DNA from: Bin75 sp965212135
GTDB taxonomy: Bacteria > Nitrospirota > Nitrospiria > Nitrospirales > UBA8639
DNA length: 64,000 nucleotides
NCBI GenBank assembly: GCA_965212135.1
Contig: OZ243044.1
Span: forward strand, 62,001-126,000
Reading direction: 5' to 3'
Part shown: in pieces, positions 36,062 to 44,620 of the stretch
Numbering within the stretch: the first letter of the stretch is position 1
Layout: each line of letters opens with the position of its first letter
The notes under the pieces: generated by a model
Database searches by the model: none
Told to the model about the DNA's origin: nothing
Seen by the model: the letters and a program-made list of their open reading frames with translations, nothing else
Program-made: the position numbers and the translations under genes

Positions 36062-36847
36062 ATGATGGAACCGAAAGTCTCGGTGGTGGTCATTGCCTAT
36101 AACGATGCACTCAATCTGCGCCCTTGTTTGGAGAGCGTGAAATGGGCCGATGAATTGATTGTCGTGGATTCGTATAGTACGGATTCCACGGAAGCCATTA
36201 GCCGTGAATATACCGCGAACGTCTTCCAGCATGAATTTTCAGGATTTGGAAAACTTCGCAATGACGCCGTTGCGCATGCGACGCATGACTGGATCTTCAG
36301 CCTGGATACCGATGAGCGAGCGACGGCGGGGATCCAGGAAGAAATTCGCTCTCAACTTGAGCGCGGTCCGGAGGCCGAAGCCTTTTTCGTGCCTCGCCTG
36401 AATTATTTTTTGGGTCGGTTGATCAAGCGGTGCGGGTGGTATCCCGATTACCGGCAACCTCAATTTTTTCATAAAGGCCGCATGCGATATACCCAAAACC
36501 TGGTGCATGAAACCTACGAGCTTGACGGCCGAATCGGCTATTTGCACTCGCACGTCGAGCAGTATCCTTTTCGAGACATTGCCCATTTTCTGATGAAGAT
36601 GGATCGCTATTCGACGCTGGTGGCGGAAGAAATGGTCAAGCGGCAACGAAAGTTTCACGTGCATCAATTATTCTCGCATCCCCTGTTTACGTTTTTCAAA
36701 ATGTACGTGATGCGGAGAGGATTGCTGGACGGGAAACCGGGGCTGATTCTTTCCGGTCTGTATGCGTACTATACGTTTGTCAAATACGCCAAATTTTGGG
36801 AAATGACGAGCAGGCACTCAATGAATCGACGAGAGAGGATGCGGTGA
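36062..36847 (+). CDS. GT2 glycosyltransferase, WaaE/KdtX-like
   Basis: 261 residues. The N-terminal GT-A domain starts VSVVVIAYNDALNL with the nucleotide-binding VDSYSTDST segment. A DxD-like SLDTDERAT motif follows, then the GWYPDYRQPQFFHKG and VHETYELDG stretches typical of the WaaE/KdtX group (LPS core beta-glucosyl- or heptosyl-glycosyltransferases). The C-terminus has helices that may touch the membrane (FTFFKMYVMRRGLLDG, LSGLYAYYTFVKYAKFW). Both ATG codons at 36062 and 36065 are possible starts. Confidence 0.85.
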   Translation: MMEPKVSVVVIAYNDALNLRPCLESVKWADELIVVDSYSTDSTEAISREYTANVFQHEFSGFGKLRNDAVAHATHDWIFSLDTDERATAGIQEEIRSQLERGPEAEAFFVPRLNYFLGRLIKRCGWYPDYRQPQFFHKGRMRYTQNLVHETYELDGRIGYLHSHVEQYPFRDIAHFLMKMDRYSTLVAEEMVKRQRKFHVHQLFSHPLFTFFKMYVMRRGLLDGKPGLILSGLYAYYTFVKYAKFWEMTSRHSMNRRERMR

Positions 36848-36848
36848 A

Positions 36849-37982
36849 TTGTTAATCAAGGATCCACCGAACGGCGTGCCTTCATTACGCATTCTTCATA
36901 CAGAATCATCGGAAGGCTTGGGGGGGCAGGAATACCGAACGTTACACGAATGTCTTGGTATGAAAGCCCGCGGCCATCAGGTCTATTTGGCCGTCCAGCC
37001 TGACAGCCAATTACGTCACAAGGCGCAAGATGCCGGAGTGGCCGTTCTCACGGTGGCGATGAAACCTGCAAGATGGCCGATTTGTGTCCGCACCTTTCGG
37101 CGTTGGCTGCGGAACTTTCACATTGACGTGTTGAATACGCATGGGTCTTTGGATAGTTGGACGGCGAGTATCGCCGCGAGAATGATCAACTCGCGCCCGT
37201 TGATTATCCGCACGCGTCACAAGTCCACCGCCGTGACTCCAAATTTTCGGCATGAACTTCTTTACCGGTATCTTCCTCATGCCGTGTGGACGACCGGCGA
37301 ACGGATTCGGCAAGATCTCATCTCCCGAAACGGTCTGCCTGAAACACACGTGACTTCAATCCCGACGGGCGTGAATCTGGAGGTGTTTTATCCGCAACCT
37401 CCCGCGTACTCCCTGAAAGCGCAATTAGGGATTAGAGCCGAATGTCGCGTAGTTGGAACGGTTGCGTTTTTGCGAGATTATAAAGGGGTGGAAGGCATGC
37501 TCTCCGCCGCTCAAATGGTGGTGGAGCGTTGCCGTGATGTGCACTTTGTTGTCGTTGGAGATGGCCCTCAAAAATCGTTCCTGGAGGCATTGGCGGTGAG
37601 TTTGGGAATTCATGAGCGAGTGTCATTTGCAGGGTTTCGTGAAGACGTGCATAATTTCCTGTCGTTTTTTGACGTTGTCGTGCTGAATTCCATTACCGGC
37701 GAAGGCGTGCCGCAAGTGTTGACGCAGGCGTTGGCGATGGCGCGTCCCGTCGTTGCAACAAACGTGGGTTGCATCCCTGAAGTTATTCGTCATGGAGAGA
37801 CCGGTCTGCTTGTGCGTCCGTCCCACCCGCAGGAACTGGCCGTGGCCGTGACGGAGTTATTGAAGCATGAAGGGCTGCGAAGAAAAATGGGGGAGGCGGG
37901 TCGGCAATTTGTCGTTCAACATTATAGTCTGGAAGGTATGCTGAATAAAATTGAGCGTCTCTACGGTACGCTGGTATCATAA
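36849..37982 (+). CDS. GT4 glycosyltransferase
   Basis: 377 residues from a TTG one base after the previous stop. It is a GT-B retaining transferase: N-terminal LRILHTESSEGLGGQEYRT (GG loop), ARMINSRPLIIRTRHKS, then the C-terminal Glycos_transf_1 domain with VGTVAFLRDYKG, VVVGDGPQKSFLEAL, and the donor motif around NSITGEGVPQVLTQALAM (E...E pattern) followed by ATNVGCIPEVI. Acts on LPS core or O-chain; sugar specificity unknown. Tightly coupled with the GT2 gene before it. Confidence 0.87.
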   Translation: MLIKDPPNGVPSLRILHTESSEGLGGQEYRTLHECLGMKARGHQVYLAVQPDSQLRHKAQDAGVAVLTVAMKPARWPICVRTFRRWLRNFHIDVLNTHGSLDSWTASIAARMINSRPLIIRTRHKSTAVTPNFRHELLYRYLPHAVWTTGERIRQDLISRNGLPETHVTSIPTGVNLEVFYPQPPAYSLKAQLGIRAECRVVGTVAFLRDYKGVEGMLSAAQMVVERCRDVHFVVVGDGPQKSFLEALAVSLGIHERVSFAGFREDVHNFLSFFDVVVLNSITGEGVPQVLTQALAMARPVVATNVGCIPEVIRHGETGLLVRPSHPQELAVAVTELLKHEGLRRKMGEAGRQFVVQHYSLEGMLNKIERLYGTLVS

Positions 37983-37987
37983 ACAGG

Positions 37988-38911
37988 TTGAACGAGACAG
38001 AGAAGAAACCGGGTTTTGCTTCTCTTTGGAAGCATCCTGTGAGTCAATTGTCAAAGAAGGTCAATGACGGAATGAAAGTCAGCGGGTTTACATTTATTCG
38101 CAATGCCGTTCAATTCGATTTTCCGATCGTCGAAGCCATTACGTCGGTTCTGCCGATTGTGGATGAATTTATCGTGAACGTCGGGAAATGCGATGACGGG
38201 ACGCTGGCGCTCGTTCAATCAATCGAAACACCGAAGATGAAAATTATCGAAACTGAATGGAATGATGCGTTGCGCGAAGACGGTAAAATATTCGGCATAC
38301 AACAGGATATTGCCTTATCGCATTGCACCGGTGACTGGGCGATTCTGGTTCAAGGTGACGAGGTGTTGCATGAAGACGATTATCCGGAAATTCAGAATGC
38401 GATGACGCGCTACTTGCACCATCGGAACGTGTTGGGGTTAGTGCTAAAAATGATGCATTTCAAGGGAGACTATTGGAGTCTGGATCCCTGGATGTACAGA
38501 AAGGCCACGCGTATCGTCCGCAATCATCGTGGCGTGCGTTCAGCAACCGATGGCTGTGATTTTGGGACTGCAGACAAAGCCCAAATGATCAAATCCGGTC
38601 CTTATGGGCAACTTATCAAGGCACGGGTGTTTCATTATGGCTATGCCCGCGATCCCCATTTCTTAGAAGAAAAATGCAAATACCAAATTGACCACCATCA
38701 AGGCGAAGAATTATCAGAATCGGACATTGCGTTACATGCTGCTCTGCATGCCGAATATCAGACATATGACATCCTCAAAGATTACCGTGGTACCCACCCC
38801 AGTGTTATGAAAACACGGATAGACTCAAGGAGGCCGTTGCGGCGACGACGCAACCGGTGGCTCAATCCGCGATTCTATAAGGAGGTGATGCTCCATGGTT
38901 TTCATGGGTAA
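37988..38911 (+). CDS. GT2-like glycosyltransferase
   Basis: 307 residues from a TTG at 37988; an internal ATG at 38072 (MKVSGFTFIRNAVQFDFP) may be the real start because the recognisable domain begins there. A GT-A-type fold is suggested by EAITSVLPIVDEFIVNVG, TEWNDALREDGK, and the acidic WAILVQGDEVLHEDDY. The C-terminal part is rich in His/Tyr, ending in a basic RRPLRRRRNRW tail. It resembles the family-2 transferases of sugar-chain clusters. Codon use becomes more A/T-rich from about here to 41 kb. Confidence 0.75.
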   Translation: MNETEKKPGFASLWKHPVSQLSKKVNDGMKVSGFTFIRNAVQFDFPIVEAITSVLPIVDEFIVNVGKCDDGTLALVQSIETPKMKIIETEWNDALREDGKIFGIQQDIALSHCTGDWAILVQGDEVLHEDDYPEIQNAMTRYLHHRNVLGLVLKMMHFKGDYWSLDPWMYRKATRIVRNHRGVRSATDGCDFGTADKAQMIKSGPYGQLIKARVFHYGYARDPHFLEEKCKYQIDHHQGEELSESDIALHAALHAEYQTYDILKDYRGTHPSVMKTRIDSRRPLRRRRNRWLNPRFYKEVMLHGFHG

Positions 38912-39004
38912 GCACGGAACCTGTCGCGTTGATGATAGAAGGGGGCACTGTCGAAGCAATGTCCGATGTGGCTGTTTGGGTCTATCGAAAACGGAATAAG
39001 ATAA

Positions 39005-39775
39005 ATGAAGGCACTGCAAAACAGGAACGCGTTGCAAGGCATTGACAAGGTATTTGTGTTAAGCGTCAAGTCGTTTTCCGATAGAATCAATCATATGACA
39101 AAGGAACTGGGCGAACACAAGATCAACTTTGAGTTTGTTTTTGATTTTGACATCCCCGATCTGCAGAACGAAGACTTGGCTCTTTTCTCTCCCTGCAACT
39201 TGGAAATGCCGGAGAAGTCTTTGGTTCTCAAGCATATCGCTGTCTGGAAAAAAATGGTGAAGGAAGGTCTTAACCGAGTACTTGTTCTCGAAGACGATGC
39301 CCTGCTATGCGATGATTTCAGGGAAGCGATGCGTGAAATCGTAAGTGCTGCGGATACATTGGCGCCAGGATATTTGATTTTTCTGGGAGGCGCCGACACG
39401 AAACGGCCCAAAGATTTTTTTGAATATCCATCAGCTCTGATTCCTTGCCAAATGACAACCGCCGAAGGTTTTATCATTGACAGCGCCATTGCTCACAGAC
39501 GTCTGGAGTGGTTGAATCGCAATACGGTGCGTTGGCCTGCCGACAACTTGATGTGTAAAATTGATGAGGAGATTGGGGCTCCGCATTTCTGGTTCCGGCG
39601 GACAATCGTAGAGCAGGCAAGCTGTGCTGGAAAATTCAAAACCACTCTTAATGGCTCCCGTTCCAATCAGAGCCTTTTGTGCATTCGATTACGCTATCGT
39701 TGGCGGAAATTTAAAAATCAGTCCGTCAAGCGATGGATTAACAACTGTTTCACCAATTCATCTATGAACTCATAA
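39005..39775 (+). CDS. GT25 (LPS biosynthesis) glycosyltransferase
   Basis: 256 residues. Glycosyltransferase family 25, as in LOS galactosyltransferases (LgtB/LpsA type): VFVLSVKSFSDRINHM start, SLVLKHIAVWKKMV, and the VLVLEDDALL acidic metal site, followed by LIFLGG. The C-terminus is basic (RLRYRWRKFKNQSVKRW) and may lie on the membrane. Base composition is lower in G+C than the flanking genes. Its stop overlaps the ligase start (TAATG). Confidence 0.82.
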   Translation: MKALQNRNALQGIDKVFVLSVKSFSDRINHMTKELGEHKINFEFVFDFDIPDLQNEDLALFSPCNLEMPEKSLVLKHIAVWKKMVKEGLNRVLVLEDDALLCDDFREAMREIVSAADTLAPGYLIFLGGADTKRPKDFFEYPSALIPCQMTTAEGFIIDSAIAHRRLEWLNRNTVRWPADNLMCKIDEEIGAPHFWFRRTIVEQASCAGKFKTTLNGSRSNQSLLCIRLRYRWRKFKNQSVKRWINNCFTNSSMNS

Positions 39776-41013
39776 TGAACGCAACGGAAAACAGACGCAT
39801 TGCATGGGCGACGTACGTACTTCTAGCTCTGCCTTTCGTGACCGTGTTGTCTCCAACCCTGACAGGTCTTTTGGAAGTCGTGCTTTATCTGCTGTTTGTT
39901 GTTACTCCTGAATTGCGAAAACGGTTTGTCAGTAGCCTGTCTCAACCCATGGTCATATTTGGTTTCTGCTTGTGCTTCATCATCATTGCCTCGAGTTTCT
40001 GGAGTAACGCAGACTGGGAGAGCAAGCTGGGTCCCATTAAGAACTGGAGGAAGATTTTTCTCTTGCCCATTGCGGTATCGCTTATCAACAGCTCGTTATG
40101 GAAAGATCGCTTCTTGCTTGTGTTTATCTTTTCGGTTACCGCAATGGCGTTCCTGTCATGGGTTTCCTGGCTGAGCGACATTACTATCTATAAGCCAGCA
40201 AACGCAATGCTGAGAAGTGATGCAACCCAAGGCATGATTTTTTTTGTTGTGGCTTTTGCATCGGCTTGCATGGTTACATATCACAAAGGTATTTCATTGA
40301 AATGCAAAAAAATACTGACGATATGTTTTCTCGTTGTTATATCGAATAGTGTTATTATCTCAACTGGCCGAAGTGGATATATACTGGGCATAGTGCTCGT
40401 TGGTTGCTTTGGCCTGTACGCGGGCGGGAAAAAATCTCTTGTCATCACGCCGCTTCTTTTGGCGATAACCGCCGGCATTTTATATCTGTCGCCTGTGCCG
40501 CATCATGAAATCGCCAAGGGTTGGAAAAATATGATGAATGCAGAAAATGCCAGTGAAAACACTTCTGCTGGCCTTAGGGTCGTGTTCTGGAAAAACACTC
40601 TGCCTGTTATAAAAAAGTCACCCGTCATCGGTCATGGATTACGGGGTTTCAAAGCGGAATATGCGGAGCAAGTTGCAGGCATTGAAGGTTGGAAAGGAAT
40701 TGTCACAGATGATCCGCATAACCAATACCTGTTTATGCTTGCAGAGCAGGGGATGCTCGGTTTAATCGCGTTATTGGCCTTTATTCTTTCCTGCTTTTTT
40801 CAGAAAACCGATCCATTTTATAGATTCCTGGGTCTATCCATCCTTGTCGGATGGATGGCCACTTCGTTATTTAGTGGTCACTTTTCTTCCTCGGTCGAGG
40901 GAAGATTTGTTTTATTGTGGTGTGCGGCAATGCTGGCAATGCCTTTAGCGAACAGATCTTCCAGTCCTTTGCAAACAACAACGTTGCCATTACGCCATGA
41001 TTCAATGGCATGA
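39775..41013 (+). CDS. O-antigen ligase / Wzy-type membrane protein (WaaL-like)
   Basis: 412 residues, polytopic with about 10-12 membrane helices. The periplasmic loop has the Wzy_C pattern: AGLRVVFWKNTLPVIKKSP, GHGLRGF, and DDPHNQYLFMLAEQGMLG, where the PHN..L..aEqG motif is that of O-antigen ligases. Such enzymes attach undecaprenyl-linked glycan to lipid A-core in the periplasm; an O-antigen polymerase is the alternative. The region is A/T-rich (many AAA, ATA, TTT codons), unlike the lpx genes, which fits acquisition by transfer. No O-antigen flippase is in the window. Confidence 0.82.
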   Translation: MNATENRRIAWATYVLLALPFVTVLSPTLTGLLEVVLYLLFVVTPELRKRFVSSLSQPMVIFGFCLCFIIIASSFWSNADWESKLGPIKNWRKIFLLPIAVSLINSSLWKDRFLLVFIFSVTAMAFLSWVSWLSDITIYKPANAMLRSDATQGMIFFVVAFASACMVTYHKGISLKCKKILTICFLVVISNSVIISTGRSGYILGIVLVGCFGLYAGGKKSLVITPLLLAITAGILYLSPVPHHEIAKGWKNMMNAENASENTSAGLRVVFWKNTLPVIKKSPVIGHGLRGFKAEYAEQVAGIEGWKGIVTDDPHNQYLFMLAEQGMLGLIALLAFILSCFFQKTDPFYRFLGLSILVGWMATSLFSGHFSSSVEGRFVLLWCAAMLAMPLANRSSSPLQTTTLPLRHDSMA

Positions 41014-41536
41014 TGACGTTCGCTGATATTCGTGCATTCGCCAGACAGCGATCAGGTTCCCAATGGTTCCAATGTGTGTGTTCCAATAGTAGCCGATGCG
41101 AGCACCAATCTGTTTTCGTCGTCAGCGGTGATCTGTGGCGATCCTGTGCCATTTCAACGTCGCTGCGGTTGCGGGCTGTGCAGTCCGCAACCAAGGGCTA
41201 CGCACCTGATCAAGGTCACCGCCGAGTGCATTACCGGCAGACACGACCGGGGCGAAATTTTCGTCACCGATTATCCCATTCCAGATGGCACTTACATACG
41301 CGACTGCATTCATATGAACGGATGGATCTCGACCCTTCTCCCTGCACTGAGTACGGTGGAGCAGTGATTGGCCGAGTGCCAAGCTGGTGCTGGCGGAACA
41401 TCGCGATGGAGATCCGTCCATCCATCATAGTCGACGATACCGATCAGATCGCCAAAAAATTGGCTGGGGTCTCAAGCACGACTTGCTAGAGATGATCATT
41501 GCCTCAGCCGTCTTCTGGGAACGATCCTTCCTGTGA
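41014..41536 (+). pseudogene. Possible decayed hexapeptide acyltransferase
   Basis: No intact gene spans these 520 bases, but pieces of protein-like sequence appear in different forward frames. One frame gives NLFSSSAVICGD, another YGGAVIG and PSIIVDDTDQIAKKL. A third gives SAKLVLAEHRDGDPSI and a continuous tail KHDLLEMIIASAVFWERSFL ending at TGA 41534-41536. The GAVIG and PSIIV...IAKKL pieces resemble the end of left-handed beta-helix (hexapeptide) acetyltransferases. Several indels would be required. This is consistent with a broken sugar acetyltransferase behind the O-antigen ligase, but the assignment is tentative. Confidence 0.3.
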
Positions 41537-41575
41537 CCATGTCTTGCGCATGCTTTGAACGCTTCCCGGCATAAA

Positions 41576-42589
41576 ATGCGCATACAGAACATTCTGATTA
41601 TCAAACTCCGCTACGTTGGAGATGTGCTCCTTTCGACTCCGGTCATTCCGCTGTTAACGCGGCATCTTCCAGACGTCAGGATTTCTTTTCTTGTCAATGC
41701 TGGCACGGAAGCCGTGTTGGTTCACGACTCCAGACTGAAAGAAGTCATGCTGTTGCCACGTGGTTCCCTTTGGTCTCAAATCCGGTTTTTTCAAATGCTT
41801 CGTTCCAAGCGCTATGACTGTGTGATTGATCTGACGGACGGGGATCGTTCGGCTTTCATCGGTGTGGTGACGGGAGCTCCCGTTCGTTTGGGATTCAACC
41901 ATAAGCGCCGGTGGCGCCGCCGGTGCTATACGGATGGTGTGGAAGGACTGTATGGAACCATGCATATGGTTGAGTATCATGCGAAGGCTTTGGAGTTTTT
42001 AGGCATACGCGACGTTCCAGGCAATCCCGAACTTTTTTTGTCGGAGGATGAGCACCGTGCGGCTTCCCATATGTTGGAAACCGTTGGGCTGTCCGGGCAG
42101 CCGTGGATCATGATACATCCTGCGGCTCGTTATTGGTTTAAGGCATGGCCCGCCGAACGCTTTGCGGCATTGGGAGATGCGTTACATGAACAGGGTTTTC
42201 AGGTTGCCCTAGTGGGAAACCGGAATGATCGACTTCTGGAAACAGAGATTCTTCGGTATGCCAAACGTTCCTTCGTGTCGCTGATTGGCAAAACAAGTCT
42301 GTTGGAATTGGCGGCGTTGATGAAGCATTGCCGTCTCTTTATTGGCAACGACGGCGGCCCGATGCATATGGCCGCGGCCGTTGGGTGCCCTGTTGTGGGT
42401 CTGTTTGGTCCATCCGACCCGGCAGTCTGGGGGCCGCGAAGCCGATACGCCAAAACCATCTATAAAGGGCTTGATTGCCGCGAATGCTTTTATCCCGGCT
42501 GTTCTCGAGGAGAGCAGAGCTGCATGAAATTGATCACCGTTGAGGAAGTCTTGAGGGAAGCGGAGGAATTTTTACAGGGCCCCAGGTAG
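41576..42589 (+). CDS. GT9 heptosyltransferase (third copy)
   Basis: 337 residues from the ATG at 41576. GT9/GT-B: IQNILIIKLRYVGDVLLSTPV start, DLTDGDRSAFI, IHPAARYWFKAWPAERFAAL and FIGNDGGPMHMAAAVGCPVVGLFGPSDPAVWGPR donor region, then a Cys-rich CRECFYPGC. It is similar in layout to WaaQ-type heptosyltransferase III. It is the last gene of the envelope run and closes it just before tRNA-Ser on the other strand. Confidence 0.87.
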   Translation: MRIQNILIIKLRYVGDVLLSTPVIPLLTRHLPDVRISFLVNAGTEAVLVHDSRLKEVMLLPRGSLWSQIRFFQMLRSKRYDCVIDLTDGDRSAFIGVVTGAPVRLGFNHKRRWRRRCYTDGVEGLYGTMHMVEYHAKALEFLGIRDVPGNPELFLSEDEHRAASHMLETVGLSGQPWIMIHPAARYWFKAWPAERFAALGDALHEQGFQVALVGNRNDRLLETEILRYAKRSFVSLIGKTSLLELAALMKHCRLFIGNDGGPMHMAAAVGCPVVGLFGPSDPAVWGPRSRYAKTIYKGLDCRECFYPGCSRGEQSCMKLITVEEVLREAEEFLQGPR

Positions 42590-42618
42590 AATTGATGGCA
42601 ATGGCACGCGATCTGAAA

Positions 42619-42709
42619 TGGCGGAGAGGGCGGGATTTGAACCCGCGGTAGGGGATTAGCCTACGACGGTTTAGCAAACCGTTGCCTTCGGCCGCTCGGC
42701 CACCTCTCC
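42619..42709 (-). tRNA. tRNA-Ser (anticodon GCU)
   Basis: 91 nt on the minus strand. The acceptor stem GGAGAGG pairs with CCTCTCC, followed by discriminator G and an encoded CCA. The anticodon arm ACGGTTT-GCT-AAACCGT gives anticodon GCT. A long class II variable arm (GTAGGCTAATCCCCTAC) and the T arm with GGTTCAAATCC are clear. Confidence 0.97.
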
Positions 42710-42737
42710 ACGTTTGGTTTTGATGATTGTCCAACTG

Positions 42738-42766
42738 GTTATAACGGATTGATCAAGGAACCTCAA
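42738..42766 (-). promoter_or_regulatory. Promoter of tRNA-Ser
   Basis: On the minus strand TTGAGG (42761-42766), a 17-base spacer and TATAAC (42738-42743). Transcription would begin about 22 bases before the mature tRNA. Confidence 0.55.
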
Positions 42767-42924
42767 GAGCCGGTCGCGGCGGGGTTGCGTATTGGCCTTT
42801 TTCTTGCGCGGCGTCTCACCGATTGGTGGCGAAGGCTCCACGTTGACTGACTGGAAAGGGGAGAAGCCTGCCTGTTCGTTTCCCGCCGTTGCTGTCCTGG
42901 CGGCAGGAAGTGAGAAGAATCCGT

Positions 42925-43137
42925 TCAGGCCTGTCCGGACAATGATTCGCCGTCCTCGCGATCATGGGGAGAGACCATGTCGTCTCCAATTTGTTCGGCC
43001 AGATTTTTGAACTTTTTCACCTGTGGATGTTCAGGGGGCAGGGGATTGCCATATTCATCAGTGAGCAATTCCTTCATGCCTTCAAGCATGGCTTCCATTT
43101 CGGGAAAGGAAACTTTAGGCAATTTCTTTTTACCCAT
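42925..43137 (-). CDS. Small hypothetical protein, 70 aa
   Basis: A 70-residue soluble protein with a good ribosome binding site (GGAGG about 8 bases before the ATG). It begins with a basic KKKLPKVSFPEMEAMLEGM helix, continues with LLTDEYGNPLPPEHPQVKKFKNLAEQIGDD and ends in an acidic, probably flexible tail. I know no function. It is about 100 bases downstream of the DsbA-family gene on the same strand and might share its transcript. Confidence 0.7.
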   Translation of the reverse strand: MGKKKLPKVSFPEMEAMLEGMKELLTDEYGNPLPPEHPQVKKFKNLAEQIGDDMVSPHDREDGESLSGQA

Positions 43138-43239
43138 GGGTTTGCCTCCAATGTCTGACGAAACGGTACCGGGGCTTTGATGCTCTGCCGTTCCCGGCCG
43201 GCCGTCGCGGTCTCTGCGGATTTCAGGCGTGTGGTGTGC

Positions 43240-43869
43240 CTATCGGGCGTCGTCGTTTTTCAGAATGCCGTTGATCAATGTGCGAAAATTGTCAATGCCG
43301 AGATGCTCAACCTTCAGGTTGCCATCGAGTACGACGGTCGGTGTGTGTGTCACGCCGACTCGTTCACCCCACGCTTTCCCTTGTTCAAAGGCCTTGTAAG
43401 GCTTGCCGCTCGCCAGTCCGACTTCAAACGTGGTGCCGTCCAGACCAACTTCCTTCACCAGAAGCACACGCAGGCTTTGATCAAAAATATGAATCTTGTC
43501 GTCATGAATCGTCCGAAACAACACGGTTTTCATTTCGGAGCCTTTCCCCATGGCGCGGGCTTGTTCATACATTTCGAAAGCCGTGGGCAGTGTCCCGCGA
43601 ATCACGGGAAAACCGACGAGGCGTACTTCCAGGCTGTCGCCAAATTCTTTTTGTAACGTTGACGCCACGATGCTGTCGAAACGGTGGCAATGCGGACAAT
43701 AAAAATCAACAAATTCCACAAGCAGGACCTTTCCGTGACTGTGCAGCGACGCTTCATCTTTTAAAATTTGATATTCGCCAGGCAATGGCTCCGCAGCCTG
43801 CGTGCTTGCCGAGAGCAGCGGGCATGACAGCGTGCCCGCCACAAGTATCGCCCGGCTTATCGTCAGCAT
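43240..43869 (-). CDS. DsbA-family thiol:disulfide oxidoreductase
   Basis: 209 residues from the ATG at 43869, which has AGGAGCGAGG upstream; the frame also opens 39 bases earlier. A signal peptide (ISRAILVAGTLSCPLLSASTQAA) directs it to the periplasm. The thioredoxin-like domain has the active site FVDFYCPHCHRF (CPHC, as in DsbA), the inserted helical region, and the cis-proline loop THTPTVVLDG. The substrate could be any exported disulfide protein; a DsbG/DsbC-like role is less likely because there is no dimerisation domain. No DsbB is adjacent. Confidence 0.9.
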   Translation of the reverse strand: MLTISRAILVAGTLSCPLLSASTQAAEPLPGEYQILKDEASLHSHGKVLLVEFVDFYCPHCHRFDSIVASTLQKEFGDSLEVRLVGFPVIRGTLPTAFEMYEQARAMGKGSEMKTVLFRTIHDDKIHIFDQSLRVLLVKEVGLDGTTFEVGLASGKPYKAFEQGKAWGERVGVTHTPTVVLDGNLKVEHLGIDNFRTLINGILKNDDAR

Positions 43870-44118
43870 GTTTACGCCTCGCTCCTGATGCCGTATGTTG
43901 AAACCCATACGCTCACGCTATCATGATCGGAAGTCTCATGGCAAAATGCCGACAATGCGGGAATCGGTGGCGAGACGTCTCTCCGTTGCTGTGCGGCGTC
44001 GCGTGTCTTTGGCACGATACCATCATTGGACGGCCCTGGCGTATCATAGAAGACAAGGGAAGGGACATGACGGGCGCCAGCGTGTTTTTCCGGGCGTTCA
44101 GACAAAGGAGATCGGTGA

Positions 44119-44451
44119 ATGAAGATCATCAGCGTGGCGGATTTCCAGAAATTTTCAGATGAAAAAATGAAAAAACACAGTGTGTTTTCAACACCGAGGT
44201 TGTTTTGCGACGTGTACTGTTTTGAGGCGGGCCAGGAACAAAAGGGACACGTTCACGCCGACGAAGACAAACTGTATTTCGTGTTGGATGGCCACGGCAG
44301 ATTTCGTGTCGGCAATCAGGAACACGTCCTGGGGCCAGGGCAAGGGACGCTCGCACCGGCGGGCGAAGAACACGCCGTCACCAATCATTCCCAAGCCAGG
44401 TTGCGCGTGCTTGTCTTTATGGCTCCGAACCCGTCGTCAGCCGGTCGTTAG
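44119..44451 (+). CDS. Cupin-domain protein
   Basis: 110 residues, with AAAGGAG before the ATG. A single small beta-barrel of the cupin_2 type: motif 1 GHVHADEDKLYFVLDG (two His and Glu for metal) and motif 2 PAGEEHAVTNHS. Such single-domain cupins bind a metal and act as small isomerases, dioxygenases or sensors; the substrate cannot be named. It converges on the DUF4340 gene with 170 bases between stops. Confidence 0.88.
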   Translation: MKIISVADFQKFSDEKMKKHSVFSTPRLFCDVYCFEAGQEQKGHVHADEDKLYFVLDGHGRFRVGNQEHVLGPGQGTLAPAGEEHAVTNHSQARLRVLVFMAPNPSSAGR

Positions 44452-44620
44452 ACGGGGTCGGCGGGTATGGCTATGGTACAGCGTGCCATCCCGCAGGGTT
44501 CGTGAACGAGTGGGCCAGGCCCGCACGGCTTGCCCATTCATGGTCTGCCGCGTCATGCACGGCTTCGCCTCCTCATGGGTCTTCAGCGGAACCGGCTTGT
44601 TGGTTGACGTGCGGACCGCA

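Noticed and set aside
38912..39060. Short open frame (about 44 codons, ending VARH) between the GT2-like and GT25 genes
   Set aside because: No start signal, and it overlaps the GT25 start.
43923..44162. A 79-codon open frame with CxxC between the DsbA-family and cupin genes
   Set aside because: No ribosome site, and it overlaps the cupin start, which has a strong one.
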